Shown here: piece after piece, positions 1 to 7,692 of the stretch
How positions within the stretch are numbered: position 1 is the stretch's first letter
Layout: each line of letters begins with the position of its first letter
NCBI GenBank assembly: GCA_964627995.1
Contig: CAZVLN010000002.1
Span: 1 to 64,000 of the forward strand
Source of the DNA: JAWLFI01 sp964627995
GTDB lineage: Bacteria; Bacteroidota; Bacteroidia; Chitinophagales; Saprospiraceae
Length of the DNA stretch: 64,000 bases
Direction: 5' to 3'
The notes under the pieces: generated by a model
Databases searched by the model: none
Told to the model about the DNA's origin: nothing
The model's input: only the letters and a program-made list of their open reading frames with translations
Program-made: the position numbers and the translations under genes

Positions 1-50
1 GACATCAGGTTTTCATCCTGGAAACAGGGGTTCGATTCCCCTATGGGCTA
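1..50 (+). tRNA. tRNA-Glu (UUC), 5' end cut by the window edge
   Basis: Seen: an anticodon arm (stem 5-9 with 17-21), 7-nt loop with anticodon TTC at 12-14, a T arm with AGGGG (26-30), loop TTCGATT, and CCCCT (38-42), then the 3' acceptor strand ATGGGCT and discriminator A at 50. The D arm and 5' acceptor strand lie outside the window. CCA is not encoded. An intrinsic terminator follows about 10 bases later. Confidence 0.9.
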
Positions 51-60
51 CAAAAGTTAA

Positions 61-88
61 AGGCTGTGTTTTACACAGCCTTTTTTTT
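61..88 (+). terminator. Intrinsic terminator of the tRNA-Glu transcript
   Basis: GGCTGTG (62-68), loop TTTTA, CACAGCC (74-80) followed by eight T. This is a typical rho-independent terminator directly after the tRNA. Confidence 0.85.
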
Positions 89-99
89 ATTCCTCAGAG

Positions 100-438
100 T
101 TATAACAATTCGTCTACATTTTCAGGTGGACGACCAATTATAGCTTCCCCTTCTTCAATAACAATAGGACGCTCTATTAATTTCGGGTTCAAGGTCATGA
201 TAGTAATCCATTCGTGATCACTGAAGTCTTTGCCCTTATATTTCTCTTTAAATACCTTTTCGGATTTGCGAATGAGATCAAATGGCTTGATATCTAGCAT
301 CTTTACAACTTGAGACAATTCCCGTTCTGAAGGAGGTGCATTCAAATATTTTCTGATTTTCGGTTGCACTCCGGCATCCTCAATCCGCTTCAAGGTCTCT
401 CTACTCTTTTTACACCTTGGGTTATGCCATATTTCCAT
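100..438 (-). CDS. arsC: ArsC-family arsenate reductase (glutaredoxin type)
   Basis: A 112-residue protein of the ArsC/Spx thioredoxin-fold family. ArsC proteins reduce arsenate to arsenite in the cytoplasm using glutathione/glutaredoxin-type thiols. Seen: N-terminal motif HNPRCKKSRETL with candidate nucleophile Cys9, plus Arg57, Arg90 (IERPIV) and Arg103 (IGRPPE). Their spacing matches the three oxyanion-binding arginines of E. coli ArsC (Arg60, Arg94, Arg107), which favours a reductase over an Spx-like regulator. It is shorter than E. coli ArsC (141 residues), as is common for Bacteroidota copies. No arsR or arsenite pump is adjacent, so a house-keeping redox role is possible. It sits 35 bases downstream of the T9SS cargo gene on the same strand. 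Confidence 0.85.
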   Translation of the reverse strand: MEIWHNPRCKKSRETLKRIEDAGVQPKIRKYLNAPPSERELSQVVKMLDIKPFDLIRKSEKVFKEKYKGKDFSDHEWITIMTLNPKLIERPIVIEEGEAIIGRPPENVDELL

Positions 439-473
439 GTCTATACTTTGATCTTTTTGAAATTTACAGCGAT

Positions 474-2885
474 TTATTTTATCACCTGAAACTTAGTTCT
501 CCAAATATTTTCGCCTTCCTTTAACACGAGTATGTATGTTCCATTACCCAGATGGCTAACGTCTATTTCATTGACAACTTGTTTATTGTAGTGAACAAGC
601 TTTCCATCTGAATGATAAATCATTATGGTTTTATCCTCCGTGGGATTCACCTCCATTAACTCAGTGTTAAAAAACAGCTTATGTGAAGAAGGATTAGGAT
701 ATACGCTAAGGGCACGTATAGGCTGAATATCTATTGAGGATATGATTCGATTGCCAGTGACTTCAAAGGCATCGATACCAGCTTCCACAATATGTCCACC
801 GCCTTCCGGATAGTCCGAGGCGACAAACTCCATTCGAACACTATCTCGTCGAATGAGATTTAAACTGTCTAACTGTACGGAAAAGCTTTTCCACTCTGAG
901 TTTGGTTCCGTAATTGTAAGCACGGAAACGCTTTGAGTAGGCGAGGAGATCGTAACTCTTAGCGAGTCGTTAGGAGGAGTTGCCCCAGCTAGATTGAAAA
1001 ACCAATAGTCAAACGAAATTTGAATATCCGACAAATCGCTCAAGTCCATCCATGGCGATCGTAAAGTCACATCGCCATCGTCTACATCATCAAATCCTAC
1101 TGACTGACTATTGTTTCCGGTAACGTAGGCTTGTTGACCAAAGTCGTTAGGACTAGAGGTGTTGGGGTTAGAAATAACATTATCAATTTCTGTGCCCTCC
1201 GGGATAACTCGCTCCCAATTTCCGGTTGGACTTGTGGCCTCTGTAGTCCAGTTAAAATCTAAATTAAAGTAATCTCTATAGCCTTTCGCTAAAAAAAGGC
1301 TATCCGATCGATTCATATTCATATTGAAATCGAGAATCCACCCTTCTTTCCATCCCCATTTGCCGAAATATAATTCGAACTGTCCTTCAGGAATAAGGGG
1401 CTGTTCTAATTGACCGTCAGCTTTAGTTTCATAAAGAAAGTCCTCTTCCAGTTCAGTATCAAATAATCGAATTTGGGCTTCAGCCAAGGGGCTGTTTTGC
1501 GCCGAATCCCTGACATTTAGGTTCCATGTAAATAATTGAAAATCAGGTACTAGCTCGACATCGTATTTTAAAGTTTCACCGGCTATTAAATCCAGGGTGT
1601 CAGAAAAAGGCAGGTAATTTTCCTTCTCGAAATGAACTACTACACTATCAAATTTTGCCGTTCCTGTTTTATAGGATCCGTCAGCTGCTGTTGCTTCTGA
1701 AGTAGAAATAAAATCCTCAATTCGAATTTCTACATTTTGAATGGGGGATCCCGTAATAATATCTGTGACCTGTCCTTCTAATCTTGCCACAGGTTTTATA
1801 TCTGTATCAAAGACATACAAACCTGTATTTATATCTGAAACTAATAAACGCCCGGACGGGAGAAAAGGGTATGCGCCCCATGCTCCATTAAAACGGCGTT
1901 CATTTCCATCATATGTATCGTACCAAGCCGCAGGAACTAAATTTGTTGGATCGGTCGCATCTAAAACCACAACTCCAACAATATACCAAGCAGTATGAAG
2001 AAAACCTTCATGGTAATGGGTATTATGAGGAATGATTCCATCTTCGATGGCATTATTGGGTCTCCAACTGTCTAGTCGCTGAATGTTGTCAAATTCACGG
2101 ATGTCGTATGCATCGACAAATCCACCAGCTATTTCATCGGTCGTAAATACAAAATCATTATTTGTAGAGGACCATGCATTATGTGTAAAGGAGCCGGTAG
2201 TGGGTTGAAGGGCTACGAGTTGCGGCGCGGTTTTATCCGTAATGTCAAAAATAGATAACTCTCCATTGTAAATATCATTTCCAAACATGAGGTTTTCATT
2301 TGTATATACATCATGAGAGTAAACACTATGACCTCTTCCTACCAATTTGGGTTCCTTTTTGTCCTCATTTAAATCAAATATGAGCATTCCCCCACTATTC
2401 AGATTATTGCATCCACTCAAAAATAGGTATCCAGTAGAGGCATCTACATATAAGTTGTGGCATTTTGTAATCGTATTCAGAACCTGTCCGTCGAGGCTGA
2501 GCTCTGGGGTCCAAAAGAAGTAGTCAATGCTATCTTGGCTTATCTCGCTCATATCAATGATAAGCAGCCCATCTGCACCAACATCTGTTGTGACGTAGAC
2601 GTGATCTTCAAAGTGCTTCATATCTCTCCAGGTAGATCTTGTGCCTGGAATGTATGCGATTTCCCTGGGCGCGCCGGGTCCATCTATAGCTATGATCGCT
2701 GTTGCCTCCGTAGTACCCAATATGGCGTATTCATCGCCATTTTGGTCAACATAGCCCCAAATGTCATTGCAATTTTCGGGATAGTCAAACTGCATGAGGA
2801 GATCTAAATTGAAATTCTCACGCTGAGCGAAGCCGTTCAGGCTAAATAGCAGAGATACGAGAAATAGGGGTAAAGTGAGTTTCAT
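474..2885 (-). CDS. Choice-of-anchor B family secreted protein with T9SS sorting domain
   Basis: An 803-residue exported protein. Seen: signal peptide at 1-21 ending GFAQ; an N-terminal region (about 30-365) with repeated LVIVD-like beta-propeller strands such as GLLIIDMSE and HNTHYHEGFLHTAW, typical of choice-of-anchor B proteins; a carboxypeptidase-regulatory-like beta domain near 368-435 (LEGQVTDIITGSPIQNVEI); a second beta-rich region; and a C-terminal sorting domain from about 720 with the ALSVYPNPSS motif and a final strand ending FQVIK. The tail marks it as type IX secretion cargo anchored at or released from the cell surface. The function of the propeller is unknown. It starts at ATG 2885, downstream of the thioesterase gene. 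Confidence 0.85.
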   Translation of the reverse strand: MKLTLPLFLVSLLFSLNGFAQRENFNLDLLMQFDYPENCNDIWGYVDQNGDEYAILGTTEATAIIAIDGPGAPREIAYIPGTRSTWRDMKHFEDHVYVTTDVGADGLLIIDMSEISQDSIDYFFWTPELSLDGQVLNTITKCHNLYVDASTGYLFLSGCNNLNSGGMLIFDLNEDKKEPKLVGRGHSVYSHDVYTNENLMFGNDIYNGELSIFDITDKTAPQLVALQPTTGSFTHNAWSSTNNDFVFTTDEIAGGFVDAYDIREFDNIQRLDSWRPNNAIEDGIIPHNTHYHEGFLHTAWYIVGVVVLDATDPTNLVPAAWYDTYDGNERRFNGAWGAYPFLPSGRLLVSDINTGLYVFDTDIKPVARLEGQVTDIITGSPIQNVEIRIEDFISTSEATAADGSYKTGTAKFDSVVVHFEKENYLPFSDTLDLIAGETLKYDVELVPDFQLFTWNLNVRDSAQNSPLAEAQIRLFDTELEEDFLYETKADGQLEQPLIPEGQFELYFGKWGWKEGWILDFNMNMNRSDSLFLAKGYRDYFNLDFNWTTEATSPTGNWERVIPEGTEIDNVISNPNTSSPNDFGQQAYVTGNNSQSVGFDDVDDGDVTLRSPWMDLSDLSDIQISFDYWFFNLAGATPPNDSLRVTISSPTQSVSVLTITEPNSEWKSFSVQLDSLNLIRRDSVRMEFVASDYPEGGGHIVEAGIDAFEVTGNRIISSIDIQPIRALSVYPNPSSHKLFFNTELMEVNPTEDKTIMIYHSDGKLVHYNKQVVNEIDVSHLGNGTYILVLKEGENIWRTKFQVIK

Positions 2886-2985
2886 AGTGTGTTGTTTCTG
2901 AATTAGGGTGTTTGAGATAAAGGTAGGTGTTTTCTTTCAATATTACGATGCAGCCTCATACTTCCTTACTAAAGGCCTTCAGGGT

Positions 2986-3420
2986 TTACCGGCTAATGAT
3001 CATACATGTCAGACGACTTGTACAGAGGAGTTGCCCCCGTGCATTTTTGATAGAAATGCGCCAGACATGAATGGACTGACCGATTCTAATGGGCTCGACC
3101 ATTCCGTAAACGCGCCCGGACCGAGCCGATTTTAGATGATTAGCATTGATTTCTACGCCTACTGCCATTTTTCTTTCCGCTGGGGGAATACAAAGTTGAG
3201 ACGCAACAGAGCCTAGCGTTTCGGCCAGGGCTACATTAGCCCCTCCGTGAAGCAGTCCCATCGGTTGTTTGGTGCGTTCATCTACGGGCATAGATGCCCA
3301 CAGTCGGTCAGGTCCGATCGCTACAAACCTCAGTCCCAGATGATCTCCAAGCGTGTTTTTACCTAAAGCATTCAGGTCATCAATTTGCGGCTTAAGCTTC
3401 CAAATGGTGTGTTTATTCAT
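2986..3420 (-). CDS. Hotdog-fold thioesterase (YdiI/MenI-like, PaaI superfamily)
   Basis: A 144-residue single-domain acyl-CoA thioesterase. Seen: the hotdog signature MGLLHGGANVALAETLGS (about 54-71), with His58 and Glu67 spaced as in the catalytic pair His54/Glu63 of E. coli YdiI, and a C-terminal beta-strand region WRISIKNARGQLLCTSRLT. YdiI/MenI proteins hydrolyse 1,4-dihydroxy-2-naphthoyl-CoA in menaquinone synthesis, but the family is broad and no men genes are nearby, so substrate assignment is open. It starts at ATG 3420. A GC-rich repeat element separates it from rocD upstream. Confidence 0.85.
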   Translation of the reverse strand: MNKHTIWKLKPQIDDLNALGKNTLGDHLGLRFVAIGPDRLWASMPVDERTKQPMGLLHGGANVALAETLGSVASQLCIPPAERKMAVGVEINANHLKSARSGRVYGMVEPIRIGQSIHVWRISIKNARGQLLCTSRLTCMIISR

Positions 3421-3481
3421 TCTGTAGTTCCTATTTCCGTGAAAAATATCTGACTTTCATTTAATATAACGAAAAAAGATC

Positions 3482-3606
3482 AAGCTGAGTTGCATCAGCG
3501 CTGTGAGCAGGGCAAGGCCCTGGCCGCTGCCGTCGCCAACTTGTTGGGGACCGCGCTGCGATCATAGCGACCCTCGAGTGCTTGTAAGTACTCGAGGGTG
3601 ATGCCC
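3482..3606 (-). repeat. GC-rich hairpin intergenic element, copy A
   Basis: Read on the minus strand it begins GGGCATCA, has a 14-bp hairpin (one G-U pair; arms inside 3570-3599), then CGCTATGATCG, and ends near AGCGCTGATGC. It is far more GC-rich than the neighbouring genes and has no open frame of interest. It starts about 18 bases after the rocD stop, in rocD orientation. It shares modules with copies at 14.5, 23.7, 44.9 and 54.8 kb. The right-hand boundary (3482) is approximate. Confidence 0.65.
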
Positions 3607-3624
3607 AAAATATCCCAAATAAGC

Positions 3625-4893
3625 TTAATCCCAATTTCGAAGTGTGTTTTCAATAATATCACAACATTCATTGATCTCTGCTTCGGTCATAATAAGGGGA
3701 GGGGCGAATCTGATAATATTACCGTGGGTAGGTTTAGCAAGTAGGCCATTCTCCTTAAGATCGACGCAGATATTCCAAGCTGTTTTTGATTCAGGGCTAT
3801 CATTGATGACAATTGCATTCAGTAGGCCCTTACCTCTCACCAATGACACAATATCCAACTCGTCTACCAATTTTTGCATGCGATTCCGAAATATGACGCC
3901 TAATTTTTCAGCTTTATCATCCAGGCGGTCATCACGAACGATCTCCAATGCGGCCTTGGCTACGGCACATGCCAATGGGTTACCTCCAAAGGTGCTTCCA
4001 TGCTCGCCAGGCTGTATACAGAGCATGATGGGATCATCAGCTAAGACTGCTGAAACAGGGTAAACCCCACCAGAAATAGCCTTACCCAAGACAAGTATGT
4101 CGGCCCGGGTTTCATATTTATTTTCGCAAAAACCCTTGCAGTCGCATTGTCCGCAGGTAGCGAGAAGCTTTCCGGTTCTGGCGATACCCGTTTGCACTTC
4201 ATCTGCGATAAATAGCACTTGATTTTTTTTGCAAAGTTCTTTTGCTCGAGACAGGTAATCCTGATCGGGTACGACCACGCCGGCTTCACCTTGAATAGGT
4301 TCGACCATAAAGCCTGCTACATGGGGCTCTTGAAGGGCGCGTTCTAGTGCAGGAATATCATTATATGGTACAATATCATATCCCGGCACATAGGGACCAA
4401 AACCTTCTCGGCTACTTTCTTCTGTTGAGGCGGAAATAGCACCTAAAGTACGACCGTGAAAATTACTAGAAACAAATACGATACGAGCTTCATTTTCAGG
4501 GATACCCTTCTTTTCATAGGCCCATTTTCGGCATAGTTTGATTGCGGTTTCAACGGCTTCAGCGCCAGTGTTCATAGGAAGCAATTTGTCGTAACCGAAA
4601 TAATCTGTTGCAAATTCCTCAAATGGACCGAGTTGATCATTATGAAAGGCTCTTGAAGTAAGCGTGAGCTGATCCGCTTGTTCATTTAAGGCCTTTAATA
4701 TTTTTGGATGTCCGTGTCCCTGATTGACCGCTGAATAGGCCGAGAGGAAATCGTAATATTTTTTACCCTCTACATCCCAAAGATGAACTCCTTTTCCCTT
4801 TGTAAGCACTACCGGTAGGGGATGATAATTATGTGCTCCGCGCTCGTGTTCTAAGTCTATGTAATATTGCTGATTTTTATCTGATTGTTGCAT
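3625..4893 (-). CDS. rocD: Ornithine aminotransferase
   Basis: A class III PLP-dependent aminotransferase. It converts ornithine and 2-oxoglutarate to glutamate-5-semialdehyde and glutamate. Seen: MNTGAEAVETAIKLCRKW, the PLP-aspartate motif FIADEVQTG, the catalytic lysine in LGKAISGG (about residue 271) and GEHGSTFGGNPLA. The open frame continues to a TTG at 4908; the ATG at 4893 was preferred, giving 422 residues. Odd: a short insertion before the lysine carries four cysteines (CGQCDCKGFC, about residues 247-256), which could bind a metal. It is first in a tight minus-strand group order of transporter, yigZ, coaE, rocD. Repeat copy A follows its stop. Confidence 0.93.
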   Translation of the reverse strand: MQQSDKNQQYYIDLEHERGAHNYHPLPVVLTKGKGVHLWDVEGKKYYDFLSAYSAVNQGHGHPKILKALNEQADQLTLTSRAFHNDQLGPFEEFATDYFGYDKLLPMNTGAEAVETAIKLCRKWAYEKKGIPENEARIVFVSSNFHGRTLGAISASTEESSREGFGPYVPGYDIVPYNDIPALERALQEPHVAGFMVEPIQGEAGVVVPDQDYLSRAKELCKKNQVLFIADEVQTGIARTGKLLATCGQCDCKGFCENKYETRADILVLGKAISGGVYPVSAVLADDPIMLCIQPGEHGSTFGGNPLACAVAKAALEIVRDDRLDDKAEKLGVIFRNRMQKLVDELDIVSLVRGKGLLNAIVINDSPESKTAWNICVDLKENGLLAKPTHGNIIRFAPPLIMTEAEINECCDIIENTLRNWD

Positions 4894-4920
4894 ATGGGTG
4901 TGTTTCAAAATGTATATTAT

Positions 4921-5508
4921 CTATAGATCGAATCGATCGATTATGTTTTCGAGCTGGAAGATAAGACTATGATGGCCATCGTTCAAAATTATAGCATCTG
5001 ATTGCCGACATTTTTCTTTTTGAGACATTTGTTTATTGAGTCTATTTTCTACATCCTCTTTGCTGCTATTATCTCGAGAGACTACGCGGTCTATTAAAAC
5101 ATGAGGAGGTGCGGCTACCGTAATAACATAATCAAAACTGTTTTGATGGCCTGCCTCGAAAGTTAAGGCCGCTTCTTCAAAAGCTGTTTGCTCTCCATTT
5201 TTTCTATGCCTCTCCATCCATTTGTTCATATCTGCGTGCACGGCGGGGTGCACAATGGAATTCAGCTCATTTAAAGCTTCAGCGTTAGAAAAAACTCTTC
5301 TGGCGAGATATGTTCGATTGAGTTTATTTCCAGAGTAGGACTTAGGCCCAAATAGTTGTGATATTTTATGTTTGAGCTCAGGATCATTTTCCATGAGGAA
5401 CTTCGCTTGCTTATCAGCATAATATATTGGGTAGCCCATGATTTCTAATATTCGGCAGCAACTCGTTTTTCCACTTCCTATATTTCCCGTAATTGCTATT
5501 TTATTCAT
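4921..5508 (-). CDS. coaE: Dephospho-CoA kinase
   Basis: A 195-residue P-loop kinase for the last step of coenzyme A synthesis, phosphorylating the 3'-hydroxyl of the dephospho-CoA ribose. Seen: Walker A GNIGSGKT at 8-15, YYADKQAKFLM after the P-loop (the family's DAD-like segment), NSIVHPAVHADM and the CoaE-typical VSRDNSSKEDVENRLNKQM near 145-163. Length is normal. ATG start at 5508. It lies 13 bases after yigZ and 27 bases before rocD, so the genes are probably cotranscribed. Confidence 0.92.
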   Translation of the reverse strand: MNKIAITGNIGSGKTSCCRILEIMGYPIYYADKQAKFLMENDPELKHKISQLFGPKSYSGNKLNRTYLARRVFSNAEALNELNSIVHPAVHADMNKWMERHRKNGEQTAFEEAALTFEAGHQNSFDYVITVAAPPHVLIDRVVSRDNSSKEDVENRLNKQMSQKEKCRQSDAIILNDGHHSLIFQLENIIDRFDL

Positions 5509-5521
5509 ATACTCGGATAAA

Positions 5522-6181
5522 TTAATGCGTTTTCTCTGATTTTATTGAAAAATCGTGATCTGTGATCAAATCTTCTTTATCTGCGCTGTGTCCCACAAAG
5601 TGGGTCGAAATGGTATCCCAGAATTCTTCAGTTTGGGATTGAGGTATGGCCAATTGAAAGGAGGGGAGCTGTTCAAAGTTTTTTTCTAAAATATCAACCT
5701 TAGCATATTTCAAGGCTTCCATGAATATGGGCATAACCGCATAAGGGCATTGAACTCGAAAATAAGTCAATACTTTTTTTGGTTTGATTCGAGCTTTGTC
5801 GAGTGCGGCGGCTGTACTCTCTCTATATGCCTCAATAAGTCCGGAAACGCCTAGTTTTGTGCCTCCAAAGTAGCGGACGACAACGGCACCAACTCGCATA
5901 ATATCAAAACTGTGCAACTGTCCGAGTATGGGCCTGCCGGCGGATCCCGAAGGCTCGCCATCATCATTATGCCGCTCTAAGGGGTGAATAGGACCTAAGC
6001 GGAATGCTGTACAGAAGTGGCGGGCTTTGTGGTGCTCTTCTTGAATAGACTGTAATTTATTTTGGAATGCCTCTTCTGAATCCATAGGGAAAACATAGGC
6101 AATAAAGCGGGAGCCCTTATCCTTGTACTCACCCGTATACAGGGTATCAATAGTCTTGTATGTATCCTTTGCTTTTTTCAT
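5522..6181 (-). CDS. yigZ: YigZ/IMPACT family protein
   Basis: A 219-residue protein of the IMPACT/YigZ family: N-terminal UPF0029 domain followed by a C-terminal DUF1949 ferredoxin-like domain. Seen: NDDGEPSGSAGRPILGQL and VVRYFGGTKLGVSGLIEAYR, both diagnostic of the N-terminal domain. Function is not settled; eukaryotic IMPACT modulates Gcn2, while bacterial roles are unclear. The open frame extends 18 codons upstream, but the family N-terminus matches the ATG at 6181. That ATG overlaps the stop of the transporter gene as ATGA, indicating translational coupling. Confidence 0.9.
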   Translation of the reverse strand: MKKAKDTYKTIDTLYTGEYKDKGSRFIAYVFPMDSEEAFQNKLQSIQEEHHKARHFCTAFRLGPIHPLERHNDDGEPSGSAGRPILGQLHSFDIMRVGAVVVRYFGGTKLGVSGLIEAYRESTAAALDKARIKPKKVLTYFRVQCPYAVMPIFMEALKYAKVDILEKNFEQLPSFQLAIPQSQTEEFWDTISTHFVGHSADKEDLITDHDFSIKSEKTH

Positions 6182-7038
6182 TGAATGTAGGATATAAGCC
6201 CAATTGAAATAATAGCTAATACAAATCCAGCCCACTTTTTTGGGCTTAGCGACTCATTGAAGAAAAGCTTCCCAAATATAGCCGTGCAGCCGATGATACC
6301 AACGTTGACGATAGGATAAAATGCACTTCCTTCCCAGCCGGCATTTAGCGATAAGAGAATAAAATAAATAGATCCGTAATTTACAAATCCGAGCAGCAAG
6401 CCAGCTTTTACTTCCCTTGTAGTTAATTGAGCCTGAGAGCGTATTAATCTAAATATGAGTACCACTGTGCCCACTGAAGCAGCAATAAAAAAAATGTAGG
6501 TGACCAAACGAAGATCTGAGCCGGAGTAGAGGTTTTGAGCTTCCATGGATAAAAAAGTAGAATCTATAACACTATTAATGATCAATACCAAAAAAGGAAG
6601 AGCCAGCACATATCGCGGCAATTTATCTATTTTGGGCAATGAAGTCCCTTTTTTGGGATTTTGATTGAGTAAATAAATGGAGGGTAATGCTGTGATAATA
6701 CCCAACCATTTAACCCAGGATGAACTCTCATTAAAAAATAGTATTCCAAAGATCGCGGTCACGACTAGAGACATTTTCTGCATTAAAGTTGTAAAGGTCA
6801 TGCCATAAAACTGCACACATATGGCAATCACGTTAAAGCCTACAATAAATACGATACCTATAGCTCCAACATAAGGCCACCACTGCGCCTCCAATATGTC
6901 GGGACTTACGAGTTCTTTTCCATACTGTACACAGCCAATCACTACACATGTGAAGTAGTTGACGACAATAGCAGCAAAGGTGTTAACATTCCAGGAATTA
7001 AAATACCGAAAAATTAATCCGATGAGGGCATTAGTCAA
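6178..7038 (-). CDS. EamA/DMT-family transporter
   Basis: An inner-membrane drug/metabolite-type transporter with about ten predicted helices in two EamA repeats. Seen: hydrophobic segments throughout, a repeat 1 end FGILFFNESSSWVKWLGI and matching repeat 2 end FGKLFFNESLSPKKWAGF. Substrate unknown. The start is doubtful: the first recognised start here is a TTG at 7038, in the middle of the first helix. Upstream and in frame, a CTG at 7062 would give an N-terminus beginning LLYISLAILTNALIG, which looks like a complete first helix and resembles the N-termini of related Bacteroidota proteins. There is no ATG or GTG before the upstream in-frame stop (TAA at 7087-7089). Confidence 0.82.
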   Translation of the reverse strand: MTNALIGLIFRYFNSWNVNTFAAIVVNYFTCVVIGCVQYGKELVSPDILEAQWWPYVGAIGIVFIVGFNVIAICVQFYGMTFTTLMQKMSLVVTAIFGILFFNESSSWVKWLGIITALPSIYLLNQNPKKGTSLPKIDKLPRYVLALPFLVLIINSVIDSTFLSMEAQNLYSGSDLRLVTYIFFIAASVGTVVLIFRLIRSQAQLTTREVKAGLLLGFVNYGSIYFILLSLNAGWEGSAFYPIVNVGIIGCTAIFGKLFFNESLSPKKWAGFVLAIISIGLISYIQ

Positions 7039-7142
7039 TATGGCAAGAGAAATATAGAGCAGCTTATAAAAGTTTTTGGTGTTCGTTTAGGACATATGCA
7101 AATTAATAGATTATTTTTAAGAAATTTGCAAAAAATGATCCT

Positions 7143-7679
7143 TTGAAAAAAACCCTGGACCAATACCGACAAATTGAAGAACGCTGCAAAGCTGTTTTTT
7201 TAGGTAAGCATCGAGATTATGGTGTTGCCTGGCATATCTTACGGTTGTCCTCTCTAACGGATCAAATGTACATCAAAGCCCGTCGTATACGAAGTTTGGA
7301 AGAAAACGATCTGCGGAAGGTCGATGAAGGTATAGAGCCTGAATATGTGGGCCTGGTCAATTACGGTGTGATGTCACTTATGAAGTTAGAATTGGAAGAG
7401 GAGGCCATTAAAGGGCTCTCACCTGAAGAATTATCTGAATCCTATGATAAGTATCTAAAAGAAGCCAGGGATCTCATGACGAATAAAAACCATGACTATG
7501 GTGAGGCCTGGCGTCATATGCGCGTTTCTTCCCTGACCGACTTGATCCTAATGAAGTTACTTCGGATTCGTCAGATAGAGGATAACGAAGGAAAGACGAT
7601 GCATTCTGAAGGACTGGATGCGAATTATATTGATATCATAAATTATTCGATCTTTGCGTTAATTCGCTTAAGCGAGTAA
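7143..7679 (+). CDS. DUF1599 (nucleotide modification associated) protein, two tandem domains
   Basis: A 178-residue cytoplasmic protein made of two copies of the DUF1599 domain. Seen: copy 1 KHRDYGVAWHILRLSSLTDQ (about 22-41) and copy 2 KNHDYGEAWRHMRVSSLTDL (about 114-133), each followed by a conserved helix (RRIRSLEEND / LRIRQIEDNE) and a YVGLVNYG / YIDIINYS segment. The biochemical role is unknown; the name comes from genomic association with nucleotide modification. Start is TTG at 7143; the only nearby ATG is in another frame and stops after three codons. Next to the BT_3928 gene, an arrangement conserved in Bacteroidota. Confidence 0.88.
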   Translation: MKKTLDQYRQIEERCKAVFLGKHRDYGVAWHILRLSSLTDQMYIKARRIRSLEENDLRKVDEGIEPEYVGLVNYGVMSLMKLELEEEAIKGLSPEELSESYDKYLKEARDLMTNKNHDYGEAWRHMRVSSLTDLILMKLLRIRQIEDNEGKTMHSEGLDANYIDIINYSIFALIRLSE

Positions 7680-7692
7680 ACTAGAAAAACAC

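Noticed and set aside
100..438. Spx-type transcription regulator
   Set aside because: The three ArsC arginines are present at the right spacing and the CxxC of Spx is absent (single Cys9), favouring arsenate-reductase-like chemistry.
3570..3599. 14-bp hairpin after rocD as a simple intrinsic terminator
   Set aside because: No T-run follows on either strand, and the hairpin occupies the same place as the first hairpin of four other elements, so it was treated as part of the repeat family.
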